64,000 nt of DNA from Azohydromonas australica DSM 1124 (GCF_000430725.1 NZ_AUMO01000031.1:1-64000); one strand, 5' to 3'; shown: positions 44,086 to 52,961, numbered from the stretch's first letter. The notes: generated from the letters alone by a model not told the origin. A program made the numbers and translations.

Positions 44086-44919
44086 ATGACATCCACCGCC
44101 AAGACGCCGCTGCCGCCGGCCGCCAGTGCGAGCGCTCTCGACCCGCAGGCCGAACCCTTCTACCTGCAGGTGCTGCAGGCGCTGGACGATGCGGACGTGC
44201 CGTTCCTGGTGGGGGGTGCCTTCGCGCTGGCGGGGCTCACCGGCGTGGAGCGGCCGACCAAGGACCTGGACCTGTTCATCCGCCGCGAGGACTTCCTGCG
44301 GCTGGACCAGGTGCTTGCGGGCACCGGGCTGTGCAGCGAGCTGACATTCCCGCACTGGCTGGGCAAGGTCTACCAGGGACCCTTCTTCATCGACTTCATC
44401 TTCGCCTCGGCCAACGGGCTCAACGCGGTGGACGAGGGCTGGTTCGAGCGCGCGGGCAGCGACACGGTCCTGGGCCGCACGGTGCGCACCATGTCGGCCG
44501 AGGACATGATCTGGTCCAAGTCCTTCATCATGGAGCGCGAGCGCTACGACGGCGCCGACGTGGCGCACGTGCTGCGCGGCTGCGCCGCCACGCTGGACTG
44601 GCCGCACCTGATGGAGCGCGCCGGAGAGCACTGGCGCGTGCTGCTGAGCCACCTGGTGCTGTTCGGCTACATCTATCCCGACGAGCGCGACCGCGTCCCG
44701 GCGTGGGTGATGCACGGGCTGCTGCACAAGCTGCAGGACGAGATGCTGGCGCCGCCGCCGGCCAACGGTCGTTGCCAGGGCACCTTCCTGTCGCGCGAGC
44801 AGTACCTGCCCGATCTCGAACACGGCGCCGGGGATGCCCGGCTGCGCCCAGCCGGTACGATGAGCGAGGAGGAGATCGCGGCCTGGACGGCCGCCATCGA
44901 CAAGCCTCCGGACAAGTAG
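44086..44919 (+). CDS. Nucleotidyltransferase-fold protein
   Basis: The 277-residue protein has FLVGGAFALAGLTGVERPTK then DLDLFIRRED, the GG...T.D.D pattern of the pol-beta nucleotidyltransferase fold, with the two metal aspartates in TKDLDLF. IDFIFASANGLNAVDEGWFE follows and may hold the third acidic residue. Large enzymes of this fold act on antibiotics or tRNA, or act as toxins (AbiEii type). No antitoxin is seen beside it. The chosen ATG at 44086 follows GGAGCGGC. The role is unknown. Confidence 0.75.
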   Translation: MTSTAKTPLPPAASASALDPQAEPFYLQVLQALDDADVPFLVGGAFALAGLTGVERPTKDLDLFIRREDFLRLDQVLAGTGLCSELTFPHWLGKVYQGPFFIDFIFASANGLNAVDEGWFERAGSDTVLGRTVRTMSAEDMIWSKSFIMERERYDGADVAHVLRGCAATLDWPHLMERAGEHWRVLLSHLVLFGYIYPDERDRVPAWVMHGLLHKLQDEMLAPPPANGRCQGTFLSREQYLPDLEHGAGDARLRPAGTMSEEEIAAWTAAIDKPPDK

Positions 44920-44958
44920 ATCCAGATCAAGACATCCCCCAAGGAAGGAGCAAGTTTC

Positions 44959-45990
44959 ATGAGCAACCGCATTCCCGCCACCCTGATCGCCGGGGACGGC
45001 ATCGGCCCCGAGATCGTCGAATCCGCCGTGGCCGTGCTGGACGCGCTGGGCTCGCCCTTCGAATGGGATCCGCAGGTGGCCGGCGCGGCCGGCATGAAGG
45101 CCGCGGGCGACCCGCTGCCCCAGGCCACGCTGGACAGCATCCGCCGCACGCGGCTGGCGCTCAAGGGGCCGCTGGAGACGCCTTCGGGCAGCGGCTGGCG
45201 CTCCTCCAACGTGCGGCTGCGCGAGGAGTTCCGGCTCTTCGCCAACGTGCGCCCGGCGCGCACCATCATCCCCGGCGGCCGTTTCGACAACATCGACCTG
45301 CTGCTCGTGCGCGAGAACCTGGAAGGCCTCTACATCGGCCATGAGCACTACGTGCAGATCGACGACGACCCGCACGCCGTGGCCATGGCCACGGGCATCA
45401 ACACGCGCCAGGGCTGCCGCCACATCCTGGAGTACGCCTTCGAGCACGCCATCGCACTGGGCCGCAAGAAGGTCACCGTCGTGCACAAGGCCAACATCAT
45501 GAAGGCGCTCACCGGCATCTTCCTGGAGACGGCGCAGCAGATGCACGCCGAGCGCTACGCCGGGCGCATCGAGATGGACAGCATCATCGTGGACGCCTGC
45601 GCCATGAAGCTGGTGCTCAATCCCTGGCAGTTCGACGTGCTGGTGACCACGAACCTCTTCGGCGACATCCTGTCGGACCTCACGGCCGGGCTGGTGGGCG
45701 GCCTGGGCATGGCGCCGGGCGCCAACATCGGTGCGGATGCAGCCATCTTCGAGGCCGTGCACGGCTCGGCCCCCGACATCGCCGGCAAGGGCCTGGCCAA
45801 CCCCACGGCGCTGCTGCTGGCCGCGGCGCAGATGCTCGACCACGTCAGGCTCGGCGACAAGGCCACGCGGCTGCGCGAGGCGATCGACGACACGCTCAAC
45901 CTGGACCAGGTGCGCACCGGCGACCTCGGCGGCAAGGCCAGCACGAAGGAGTACACCCAGGCGCTGGTGGCGCGCATCGCCAACGGCTGA
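44959..45990 (+). CDS. Isocitrate/isopropylmalate dehydrogenase, NAD type
   Basis: The 343-residue protein belongs to the beta-decarboxylating dehydrogenase family. IPATLIAGDGIGPEIVESAV opens the chain, the substrate serine loop reads SGSGWRSSNVRLREEFRLFA, and LLLVRENLEGLYIGHEH, KKVTVVHKANIMK and DILSDLTAGLVGGLGMAPGA follow. The cofactor stretch HGSAPDIAGKGLANPTA has Asp at the position that selects NAD over NADP. The SxNxxLR loop favours isocitrate over isopropylmalate or tartrate. It lies 39 bases after the nucleotidyltransferase gene with an AAGGAAGGAG ribosome site. It stands alone, with no leu or TCA partner nearby. Confidence 0.88.
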   Translation: MSNRIPATLIAGDGIGPEIVESAVAVLDALGSPFEWDPQVAGAAGMKAAGDPLPQATLDSIRRTRLALKGPLETPSGSGWRSSNVRLREEFRLFANVRPARTIIPGGRFDNIDLLLVRENLEGLYIGHEHYVQIDDDPHAVAMATGINTRQGCRHILEYAFEHAIALGRKKVTVVHKANIMKALTGIFLETAQQMHAERYAGRIEMDSIIVDACAMKLVLNPWQFDVLVTTNLFGDILSDLTAGLVGGLGMAPGANIGADAAIFEAVHGSAPDIAGKGLANPTALLLAAAQMLDHVRLGDKATRLREAIDDTLNLDQVRTGDLGGKASTKEYTQALVARIANG

Positions 45991-46097
45991 GCCGCCGCTG
46001 CCGGCGCGGGGGGCGCTGCGGCGGTGGCCCCGCGCCGCACCGGGCATGGGCGCTGCGTTCAAATCGCCGCGTTGCCTGCAGTCCTGGTGAACCAACC

Positions 46098-46577
46098 ATG
46101 CCTTCCCTCCCTCCCAAAGAGAGCAGCGGCGCCGCCGCCGCTTCCCTGTCCACCCTGGACCGCCTGCTGGCCGAGCAGGCCTGCCGCGATCTCGTGGTGC
46201 GCGCCGCGCACTGCACCGACAGCCACCGCCACGAGGCGTTCGCGGCGCTGTTCGCCACCGACGCGGTGCTCACCCGTCCCGGCGGCGAGCCGCTGCGCGG
46301 GCGCGAGGCCATCCTCGCCTCCTACCGCACGCGGCCGACCGACCGCATCACGCGCCACCTCGTCACCGGCAGCGTCATCGAGCTGGACTCGGCCACGCGG
46401 GCGCGCGGCCTGAGCTACGTCCTGCTGTGGGGCGGCGAGACCGGCGACGCCGAGGGCGCCTCCGGCCGCCCGGCACGGCGGCAGGTGATGGGCGAGTTCG
46501 ACGACGTGTTCACGCTCACCGCCAAGGGCTGGCGCATCGCGCGGCGCGACGCGCGCTTCGTGCTGTACGCGCCCTGA
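46098..46577 (+). CDS. SnoaL-like (NTF2-superfamily) protein
   Basis: The 159-residue protein has the SnoaL_4 pattern: LAEQACRDLVVRAAHCTDSH as the opening helix, FAALFATDAVLTRPGGEPLR with the motif FxxDAVL, GREAILASYRTRP, and a C-terminal FDDVFTLTAKGWRIARRDAR strand pair. Such proteins form cone-shaped barrels; some are ring-hydroxylating dioxygenase subunits or isomerases, but no partner oxygenase lies here. The enzymatic role is unknown. Confidence 0.8.
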   Translation: MPSLPPKESSGAAAASLSTLDRLLAEQACRDLVVRAAHCTDSHRHEAFAALFATDAVLTRPGGEPLRGREAILASYRTRPTDRITRHLVTGSVIELDSATRARGLSYVLLWGGETGDAEGASGRPARRQVMGEFDDVFTLTAKGWRIARRDARFVLYAP

Positions 46578-46810
46578 TGAGGCCGCGTTGCATGGAGCCG
46601 GACGCCCTGCGTGGCGCCGGCAGGCCGCCGCCTCAGGGTTTTGACGCTCCCTTCGATGCGGTGGTGGCGCTCATTGCGGTGGGCGCGGCGGGGGTGCCGT
46701 TCCGCTTCAAGGCGGGGGAGGTGCCCTTTTTGACGGCTTGTGCGTTGCCCGGACGGGGCATCAGTCTGATGTGGCGAGCCCCGTCACGGCTCGACGCCGA
46801 GGTGCCATGA
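46577..46810 (+). CDS. Possible small protein linking two genes (weak)
   Basis: A 77-codon frame begins at an ATG that overlaps the SnoaL stop (TGATG) and ends on a TGA that overlaps the next ATG (ATGA). Such double overlap suggests translational coupling. The predicted protein (ALIAVGAAGVPFRFKAGEVP) has no recognisable domain, and the GC use is ordinary. It may only be a leaky read-through region; no certainty. Confidence 0.25.
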   Translation: MRPRCMEPDALRGAGRPPPQGFDAPFDAVVALIAVGAAGVPFRFKAGEVPFLTACALPGRGISLMWRAPSRLDAEVP

Positions 46811-47274
46811 ACCAGCATCCCGAATCCGATCGCAACGATCGTCCTCCCGAAGTCCCGGAGGGCTTGCGTGCCGTGTACACGCTCTACGCCGCGCGGCTGT
46901 GCGCCCCGGGCGTGCGGCTGCGCCACTATGCCGGCCGCTGGCTGGCGCTGCGCCGCCAGCGGGCGCTGGACGCGCGCGTGCTGCCCGTGGCCGACGAGGA
47001 GCCCTCGGGCCACCCGCTCACCGGCTTCAAGCGCTTCCAGCGCGAGGCGCTGGCGCAGGTGGAGCCGGGCACCGAGCTGGTGTTCGTCGCGCTGGAGCAC
47101 GGCACCTGGCGCCCACGCGGGCCCGATGCGCCGCTGCTGCAGATGCTGGCGATCCGGCTGGAGGTCTCGGGCCACGGCGTGGGCTTGGCCGGACACGTGG
47201 ACCTGGACGGCAACGGCCGCCCGCTGCGCATCGCGCCGGCCTTCGCGCTGATCGTGGACCTTCGGCTGCTCTGA
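46807..47274 (+). CDS. Uncharacterised 155-residue protein
   Basis: The protein reads PEGLRAVYTLYAARLCAPGV, then HPLTGFKRFQREALAQVEPG and MLAIRLEVSGHGVGLAGHVD, with alternating strands and good codon bias. No signal peptide, membrane helix or family motif was recognised. It starts on an ATGA overlap with the preceding weak frame, so it may belong to the transcription unit of the SnoaL-like gene. Confidence 0.55.
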   Translation: MNQHPESDRNDRPPEVPEGLRAVYTLYAARLCAPGVRLRHYAGRWLALRRQRALDARVLPVADEEPSGHPLTGFKRFQREALAQVEPGTELVFVALEHGTWRPRGPDAPLLQMLAIRLEVSGHGVGLAGHVDLDGNGRPLRIAPAFALIVDLRLL

Positions 47275-47320
47275 GAGGCCCCGGGAGCGTCCCCGCCGCG
47301 GTGCCGGCCCGGACGCGCCT

Positions 47321-47818
47321 TCAGCCGCGCGGCAGCGTGCCGGCTGCGCTCACGCGGCTGGTACCCGGGACGCGGGCCTGCAGCGTCCGCGGCAGCGTGG
47401 GCCGCGCCGCGGCCATCACCTGGATGCGTCCGTCGGCCAGGAAGCGCGAGCCGGCCAGCACACCGATGCCATAGGTGCCGCGGCCCAGCAGGTGCACCGG
47501 CAGGTCCACGCGGAAGTCCCCGCTGGCGGCCACGTCCGAGCGCACGTCGATCAGCGACACCTGCTTGTTCGCCTCGTCCACCACCACCACGCGCAGTGCC
47601 ATGCCCGCCAGTTGAGGGTAGTGGGCCGACAGCGCCAGCTGCCCGCGGGCCGCGCCCATGCCCGGCGCGCTGCACACGACGTCGGCGCAGTGCAGCACGC
47701 GCACCTGGGCCGCGTCGCCGCGCGGCGCCTTGCCTTGCGCCAGCGCCGGACCCGCACCGCAAAACGCCCAGGCCGCGAGAGCCAGGACCGCGAAGATCGG
47801 AGAACGCTTGTTCACCAT
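47321..47818 (-). CDS. Exported protein of unknown function
   Basis: The 165-residue protein has a signal peptide (MVNKRSPIFAVLALAAWAFC, cleaved near ALAQG). Its mature part has two cysteines in LHCADVVCSAPG and a beta-strand pattern (LRVVVVDEANKQVSLIDVRS, DFRVDLPVHLLGRGTYGIGV) like an immunoglobulin-type or C2-like fold. The ATG at 47818 has GGAGGAG eight bases before it; an in-frame GTG two codons upstream is less likely. It converges on the preceding gene. Function is unknown. Confidence 0.65.
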   Translation of the reverse strand: MVNKRSPIFAVLALAAWAFCGAGPALAQGKAPRGDAAQVRVLHCADVVCSAPGMGAARGQLALSAHYPQLAGMALRVVVVDEANKQVSLIDVRSDVAASGDFRVDLPVHLLGRGTYGIGVLAGSRFLADGRIQVMAAARPTLPRTLQARVPGTSRVSAAGTLPRG

Positions 47819-48122
47819 GGGCACTTCTCCTCCAGCCGTTCAAAGATGAGTCACGGCGGACGCCGGGTGCCGAAGCACCTGGTACTGCCCCGGTCCGCCT
47901 TGGCGACCGATGGAAGAAGCTTCGACCCCCCTGAACGGGGGGGATATTCTCGTAAACCCGGACAAATCGGAGTGGAAGTTGAAGTCCGTCACGGAAAGCC
48001 ACGGTTTGTGGTGACGAACCGCTGGCTCGACGGCAGCGTCAAGTTCGCCATGCTTTCCGACCGCCATCACGCCGGACGACCATCCGCTGCGCAGCGAGTT
48101 TGGCCTTGCGGCGTAGCCCAGC
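47819..48122. promoter_or_regulatory. Gap holding the promoter of the exported protein
   Basis: These 304 bases contain CCCCCC/GGGGGG arms (47926-47931 and 47937-47943, 5-base loop) and a lower-GC patch (TGAACGGGGGGGATATTCTC) that may be part of a promoter. A short plus-strand frame reads RFVVTNRWLDGSVKFAML and may be a fragment; it was not identified. No terminator was seen. Confidence 0.3.
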
Positions 48123-48899
48123 TCAGCGCCCTGCCAGGTAGCCGGCCAGCTCCGGCGAGACGCCGCGCCACGCCGGCCCCTCGCCGGACGGCGTCGCGGA
48201 CGCGGCGCCCGGCGCCGCTTCGTCCGCCAGCCGCAGCGCCTCCCGGGCGCCCGCGGTGACGCTGTCGATCAGCGGCACCGGCACCTCGTGCTGGATGCGC
48301 GCGGCCAGGCCTGCCAGCCCGGCACCGCCCAGGATCACGCAGTCCACGTCCAGCGCGCGGGCCGCGTCGCGGCAGGCCCGCGCCAGCAGCGGCAGCGCCG
48401 AGTCCGGGTCGGCCGCGAGCTGCGCGCCGCTGGGCGCGACGGTGTGCACGCCGGCCATCGCGTCGGCGAATCCCAGGCCCTGCGCCAGGCGCACCAGCAT
48501 CGGGCCCCAGGCCGCGCCGCCGGTGACGACGCCGAAGCGTCCGCGCGCCGACGACCGCGCTGCCTGCAGGAAGGCCGCTTCCGCCAGCCCGGTGACGGGG
48601 CAGTCGCACAGCTCGCGCAGCGCGAACAGCCCCGGGTCGCCGAAGCAGGCCAGCAGCACGACATCGGGCCGCGTGCCCTGCGCGCGGTACGCGGCCCAGG
48701 CGTCCAGCGCCGCGTGGCCGGCGATGGCACTGGCGGCCTCGCTGGCGATGTAGGCCGCGCCCAGCCGCGCGGTGGCGGCGTCCACGGTGGCGCCCGCGCC
48801 CAGCTCGGCCCGGACGTGCGTGGCGACCAGCTCGGTCACGGAAACCGAGGTGTTGGGGTTGAGCACCAGCAGGCGCCGCGGGGTGGACGGCGCGCTCAT
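48123..48899 (-). CDS. Asp/Glu/hydantoin racemase family protein
   Basis: The 258-residue protein opens LLVLNPNTSVSVTELVATHV and has the two catalytic-cysteine regions of the family: LLACFGDPGLFALRELCDCP (first Cys) and VDCVILGGAGLAGLAARIQH (second Cys nearby). RFGVVTGGAAWGPMLV is typical too. Members racemise hydantoins, aspartate or glutamate, or isomerise maleate; the substrate here is unknown. Its start overlaps the GntR stop (ATGA), making it the last gene of the ABC transporter operon, so it probably acts on the transported compound. Confidence 0.82.
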   Translation of the reverse strand: MSAPSTPRRLLVLNPNTSVSVTELVATHVRAELGAGATVDAATARLGAAYIASEAASAIAGHAALDAWAAYRAQGTRPDVVLLACFGDPGLFALRELCDCPVTGLAEAAFLQAARSSARGRFGVVTGGAAWGPMLVRLAQGLGFADAMAGVHTVAPSGAQLAADPDSALPLLARACRDAARALDVDCVILGGAGLAGLAARIQHEVPVPLIDSVTAGAREALRLADEAAPGAASATPSGEGPAWRGVSPELAGYLAGR

Positions 48900-49621
48900 G
48901 CCGTGGTGGCTCCGAAGATCTGCGCCAGGTCCGGCACCTGCGCGGCCGGCGGCTCGATGCGCAGCTGCTGCTCGATCTCCAGCAGGTGCTGTGTCATCAG
49001 CGCCGCGGCGGCCTTCTCGTCGCGCAGCCGGATGGCCGCCAGCAGCGTGCGGTGGTCGGCGCAGCCGCAGCCCGTGGGCGCCTCGCCGTTGCCGTAGGTC
49101 ATGATCACCAGCGAGGTGCGCGACACCAGCTCGCGCAGCACGCGTCCCAGCGTGCGGTGCGCCGCGCCGTCGGCAATGCGCAGGTGGAACTCGCCGGAGA
49201 GGCGGATGGCGCGCCGGCGCTCGCCCGCGGCGCGCGCGGCCTCCTCCTGCGCCAGGCAGCTCGCCAGCGCGCCCAGGTGCCCGGCCGAGGCGTGCTGCAT
49301 GAAGCGTTGCACCAGCAACGGCTCCACCATGCGGCGCACCTCGAACACCTCGCGCGCCTCGTCCACGTCGGGCGTTGCCACCGAGGCGCCGCGGTGCGGC
49401 GCGAGCGTGACGATCTGCTCCTGCGCCAGGCGGATGAGCACCTGGCGGATGCGGGTGCGCGAGACGCCGAAGGCCTGGCCCAGCTTGTCCTCCGCGAGCC
49501 GGGTGCCGGGCAGGAGCTGGTGGTCGAGGATGGCGTCCACGATGCGGTCGTGGATCTGCGCGTCGGAGAGGTTCGTGGCGGCGGGGGTGGCGTCGTCGGT
49601 CATGTCGAGATCATCAGCCAT
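48896..49621 (-). CDS. GntR-family regulator with FCD domain
   Basis: The 241-residue protein has a winged helix (QIHDRIVDAILDHQLLPGTR, GQAFGVSRTRIRQVLIRLAQ) and a C-terminal FCD effector domain (ARAAGERRRAIRLSGEFHLR, DHRTLLAAIRLRDEKAAAAL, the latter with a metal-binding His pattern). FCD regulators respond to small organic acids or amino acids. It lies 7 bases after the second permease and overlaps the racemase, so it very likely controls its own operon. Candidate operators lie upstream of the ATPase gene. Confidence 0.88.
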   Translation of the reverse strand: MADDLDMTDDATPAATNLSDAQIHDRIVDAILDHQLLPGTRLAEDKLGQAFGVSRTRIRQVLIRLAQEQIVTLAPHRGASVATPDVDEAREVFEVRRMVEPLLVQRFMQHASAGHLGALASCLAQEEAARAAGERRRAIRLSGEFHLRIADGAAHRTLGRVLRELVSRTSLVIMTYGNGEAPTGCGCADHRTLLAAIRLRDEKAAAALMTQHLLEIEQQLRIEPPAAQVPDLAQIFGATTA

Positions 49622-49628
49622 GGCGGCG

Positions 49629-50537
49629 TCAGGCAGCGGCGCGCCGCCGGCCCAGCAGCCAGGACACGGCCAGCGCCAGCGCTATCACGGCCAGCGACAG
49701 CAGCGTGGTGAGCGTGCCCAGCGCGTAGATGGCAGGCGTGGTGACGGTGGTGGTCAGGCCCTGCAGCTCCAGCGGCAGCGTGTTGACGTCGCCGATGGCC
49801 TGCGAGGTGCGAGCGATCTCGTCCCAGCTCAGCGTGAAGCCGAACAGGCCCACGCCCACCACCGACGGGCCGATCAGCGGCAGCAGCACGTGCTTGAAGC
49901 TTTGCCAGGGGGTGGCGCCCAGGTCGCGCGCCGCTTCCTCGTAGGCCGGGTTGAAGCGGTTGAACACCGCGAACATGATCAACAGGCCGAAGGGCAGCGT
50001 CCAAGTCAGGTGCGCGCCCAGCGCCGAGGTGTAGAGGCCCATCAGCGTGGTGTAGCTCTCCAGCACGCCGTCCAGGCCCCAGGCCGCGAGCAGCGCGCGC
50101 ACGCCGTCGTCCAGCAGCCGGAACTGCAGCCCGATGCCCAGCGACACGACGATGGAGGGCATGATCAGGCTGGCCACGGTCACGAAGAAGAGCGCGGAGC
50201 CGCCGCGCAGCTGCTTGCGGAAGGCCAGGCCCGCGAGCACCGACAGCAGCACGGTCAGGCCCATCACCACCGCGCCCAGCGCCAGCGAGCGGCGCAGCGC
50301 GGCCCACACGTCCACCGTGCCCAGGCCTTCGGCCAGCTGCGCGAACCAGTGCAGCGACCAGCCGCGCATCGGGAAGGTGAGCCCGCCCTGCGGGCCCTGG
50401 AAGCTCAGCACGAAGATGGTGAAGGTCGGCCCGTAGAGGAAGAGCACGAACAGCGCGAACAGCGTGGCCAGCGGCCAGAAGCCGGGCGGGCGGCGGTCGT
50501 CGCGGCGCGCAGGGCGGGCGGATTTGAAGGCGGCCAT
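49629..50537 (-). CDS. ABC transporter permease 2 (PotC-like)
   Basis: The 302-residue protein has about six membrane helices (first GFWPLATLFALFVLFLYGP, last LTTLLSLAVIALALAVSWLL) and the permease EAA loop YEEAARDLGATPWQSFKHVL. It resembles the PotC/spermidine-putrescine group. It overlaps the preceding permease region closely, with a 2-base gap. The signature ALGAHLTWTLPFGLLIMFAV is typical of the second subunit. Confidence 0.9.
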   Translation of the reverse strand: MAAFKSARPARRDDRRPPGFWPLATLFALFVLFLYGPTFTIFVLSFQGPQGGLTFPMRGWSLHWFAQLAEGLGTVDVWAALRRSLALGAVVMGLTVLLSVLAGLAFRKQLRGGSALFFVTVASLIMPSIVVSLGIGLQFRLLDDGVRALLAAWGLDGVLESYTTLMGLYTSALGAHLTWTLPFGLLIMFAVFNRFNPAYEEAARDLGATPWQSFKHVLLPLIGPSVVGVGLFGFTLSWDEIARTSQAIGDVNTLPLELQGLTTTVTTPAIYALGTLTTLLSLAVIALALAVSWLLGRRRAAA

Positions 50538-50539
50538 GT

Positions 50540-51574
50540 TCACAGCTCCCGGCGGATGTCCACCACCCGCGTCAGGCCCCAGACGATCATCAGCACCGTC
50601 GCCAGCAGGATGACGGCGTTGGCCGCGGCCAGCGGGAACTGCAGGTAGGAGGTCTGCACCTGGATCACCTTGCCCACCGAGGCGATCTGCTGCCCGCCCA
50701 TCACGCCCACGGTCACGAAGTCGCCCATGACGATGGTCACCACGAAGATGGAGCCGATCACGATGCCGCTCTTGCACAGCGGCACGATGACGTTCCACAG
50801 CGTCTGCCAGGCGCCGGCGCCACAGTCGCGCGAGGCCTCCAGCAGCGAGCGGTCGATGCGCATCATGGAGTTGAAGATCGGCACCAGCATGAACATCGTG
50901 TAGAGGTGCACGAAGGCCAGCACCACGGAGAAGTCGGAGAAGAGCAACCACTCCAGCGGCTGCTGGATCAACCCCGTCGCCATCAGCGTGTCGTTGACCA
51001 GCCCGTGGCGCCCGAGCAGCGGCACCCAGGAAACCATGCGGATGACGTTGGAGGTCCAGAACGGGATCGTGCACAGCAGGAACAGCAGCGTCTGCACGCC
51101 CGTGCCGCGCACGTGGAAGGCCAGGAAGTAGGCCACGGCGAAACCCAGCACCAGCGTGATGGCCCAGGTCAGCAGGCAGAACTTCAGCGTCGAAAGGTAC
51201 GTCGCGAAGGTGACGCAGAGCTGGCCGTCGGGGTTGACGGGGCAGCCTTCGAACACCTTCAGGTAGTTGTCGAAGGTGAAGCCGGGCAGCAATTCATACT
51301 CGTTGAAGTTCCAGAAGCTCACCATCGCCACCAGCGCCAGCGGGGCGATGAAGAACAGCAGGAACACGAGCGAGAAGGGCGTGGCCTGCAGCCAGGCGGG
51401 CGGGCCGGCGCGCAGGGTGCGGGGCTTGCGCGGGCCGCGCGCCCCGGCCTGCACGCCAGGGGAGGAAACGCCCCGCTTCGTCATGCCCGCGGAGGCGGGC
51501 ATCCGCGCAGGCCGGGCGGCTTCGCGTGGCTCGTGGATGCCCGCCTCCGCGGGCATGACGGGTTGGTTGGACAT
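50540..51574 (-). CDS. ABC transporter permease 1 (PotB-like) with REP-encoded N-terminus
   Basis: The 344-residue permease has membrane helices starting with FSLVFLLFFIAPLALVAMVS and an EAA loop LLEASRDCGAGAWQTLWNVI. In its first 32 residues, the reading frame runs through a dispersed palindromic repeat (51479-51560), giving MPAEAGIHE and MPASAGMT on either side. The ATG at 51574 has GGAGA before it, so the insertion seems translated; alternatively translation may begin after the repeat at about 51481. Homologues usually start near the membrane helix, so the long N-terminus is not native. Confidence 0.85.
   Translation of the reverse strand: MSNQPVMPAEAGIHEPREAARPARMPASAGMTKRGVSSPGVQAGARGPRKPRTLRAGPPAWLQATPFSLVFLLFFIAPLALVAMVSFWNFNEYELLPGFTFDNYLKVFEGCPVNPDGQLCVTFATYLSTLKFCLLTWAITLVLGFAVAYFLAFHVRGTGVQTLLFLLCTIPFWTSNVIRMVSWVPLLGRHGLVNDTLMATGLIQQPLEWLLFSDFSVVLAFVHLYTMFMLVPIFNSMMRIDRSLLEASRDCGAGAWQTLWNVIVPLCKSGIVIGSIFVVTIVMGDFVTVGVMGGQQIASVGKVIQVQTSYLQFPLAAANAVILLATVLMIVWGLTRVVDIRREL
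51479..51560. repeat. Perfect 26-bp inverted repeat (REP-like) inside a permease gene
   Basis: Arms at 51479-51504 and 51535-51560 are exact inverted copies of 26 bases, separated by 30 bases. The core GCCCGCGGAGGCGGGCAT matches a repeat seen widely in Burkholderiales genomes. Its three-base phase keeps the permease frame open, so it was tolerated within a coding region. Confidence 0.85.
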
Positions 51575-51606
51575 GCGGGCGTCTCCAGGCGGTCAGCTCA
51601 ACCGGC

Positions 51607-52890
51607 TCAAGCCGCCACGAACTCGTTCCACTTCTGGACCATGTAGGTGTTCTCGTCCATCACGGCGTTCCAGCAGGCGATGGCGCCCATGCGGGATTCG
51701 TAGCTTCCGCCGTCGCGCACGCTGCCGGCCTTGGCCAGCAGCTCGCCGCCCGGGGCCTTGATGTCCTGCGCGGCGGGCTTGCCTTCCATCCAGTAGGCCC
51801 ACTCGTAGGGCTGCATCTGGGCCTTGGCGGTCTCCAGCACGGCGCTGTAGTAGCCCTGGCGGTTGAGGTAGGCGCCGGCCCAGCCGTCGAGGAACCAGTT
51901 GATGAACTCGTAGGCGGCGTCGAGCTTGCGGCCCGAGAGCGTGGAGGGCAGCCCGAAGCCGGCGGCCCAGGCACGGTAGCCTTCCTTGAGCGGCTGGAAG
52001 TTGCAGGCGATGCCCTTGGTGCGCACCGCGGTGACGGCCGGGCTCCACATGGACTGGATCACCACCTCGCCCGAGGCCATCAGGTTCACGCTCTCGTTGA
52101 AGTCCTTCCACAGCGAGCGGAACTGGCCGGCGCGCTTGGCCTCGATCAGCGTCTTGATGGTCAGGTCGATCTCGGCGCGGGTCATGTTGCCCTTGTCGGG
52201 ATACTTGTGAAGGCCCATGGCCTCCACCACCATCGCCGCGTCCATGATGCCGATGGAGGGAATGTTCAGGATCGCGGCCTTGCCCTTGAACTCCGGATTG
52301 AGCAGCTCGGCCCAGGAGCTGATCGGGCGCTTGATCAGGTCGGGCCGGATGCCCAGCGTGTCGGCGTTGTAGACGGTGGGGATCAGCGTCATGAACTGCG
52401 TGGGCGAGTCCGCGAAGGCCTTGGCCTTCTCGCCGGGCAGGTACATCACCTTCTTGGGCGCGGTGCCCTGGTCGCCCACCTTCTTGCCCGCGACCTCGCC
52501 CCGGGTGAACAGCGGCGTGATCTTGTCGGCATTCTTGATGCGCCTGGCATCGATCCCCTTGAGGTTGCCGGTGGGGATGATCTTCTTGAGCGAAAAGTAC
52601 TCGGTGTCGATCAGGTCGAAGGAGCTGGGCGCGGTGACGGCGCGCTTGGTGACGTCGTCGGTGGTCACGGCCACGTACTGGATGTCGATGCCCGTGTCGG
52701 CCTTGAACTTCTCGGCGATCTTCTTGTCCTGGTTCACCGCGGTGCCCAGGTAGCGCAGGACGACCTTCTCCTGCGCGAACACGGCCGGCGCCATGCCGGT
52801 GGCCAGGATGCCGGCCATGCCCTGCAGCAGGCTGCGGCGGCCCAGCGCGGTGTCTTGCGCCACGGGGTTCTTGATCTTGCTGTCGGACAT
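51607..52890 (-). CDS. Polyamine-type ABC transporter substrate-binding protein
   Basis: The 427-residue periplasmic protein has a twin-arginine-like signal (GRRSLLQGMAGILATGMAPA, cleaved near FAQE), then VVLRYLGTAVNQDKKIAEKF and family segments IPTVYNADTLGIRPDLIKRP and LNRQGYYSAVLETAKAQMQP. Length and pattern fit extracellular solute-binding proteins of the PotD group that bind polyamines or related cations. The ligand is not certain. It lies between the ATPase gene and permease 1 and is the second gene of the operon. Confidence 0.9.
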   Translation of the reverse strand: MSDSKIKNPVAQDTALGRRSLLQGMAGILATGMAPAVFAQEKVVLRYLGTAVNQDKKIAEKFKADTGIDIQYVAVTTDDVTKRAVTAPSSFDLIDTEYFSLKKIIPTGNLKGIDARRIKNADKITPLFTRGEVAGKKVGDQGTAPKKVMYLPGEKAKAFADSPTQFMTLIPTVYNADTLGIRPDLIKRPISSWAELLNPEFKGKAAILNIPSIGIMDAAMVVEAMGLHKYPDKGNMTRAEIDLTIKTLIEAKRAGQFRSLWKDFNESVNLMASGEVVIQSMWSPAVTAVRTKGIACNFQPLKEGYRAWAAGFGLPSTLSGRKLDAAYEFINWFLDGWAGAYLNRQGYYSAVLETAKAQMQPYEWAYWMEGKPAAQDIKAPGGELLAKAGSVRDGGSYESRMGAIACWNAVMDENTYMVQKWNEFVAA

Positions 52891-52961
52891 GCGAGCTCCT
52901 TGACGGGAACGGTGTGTTGTTGGCGGGGGAGAAAAGCGAAAGGAGACGAGGGCGCCGCGGC

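Noticed and set aside
43129..46095. 988-residue minus-strand open frame
   Set aside because: Only its last 282 residues (the phosphoesterase) are real; the rest is antisense to the nucleotidyltransferase and isocitrate dehydrogenase genes.
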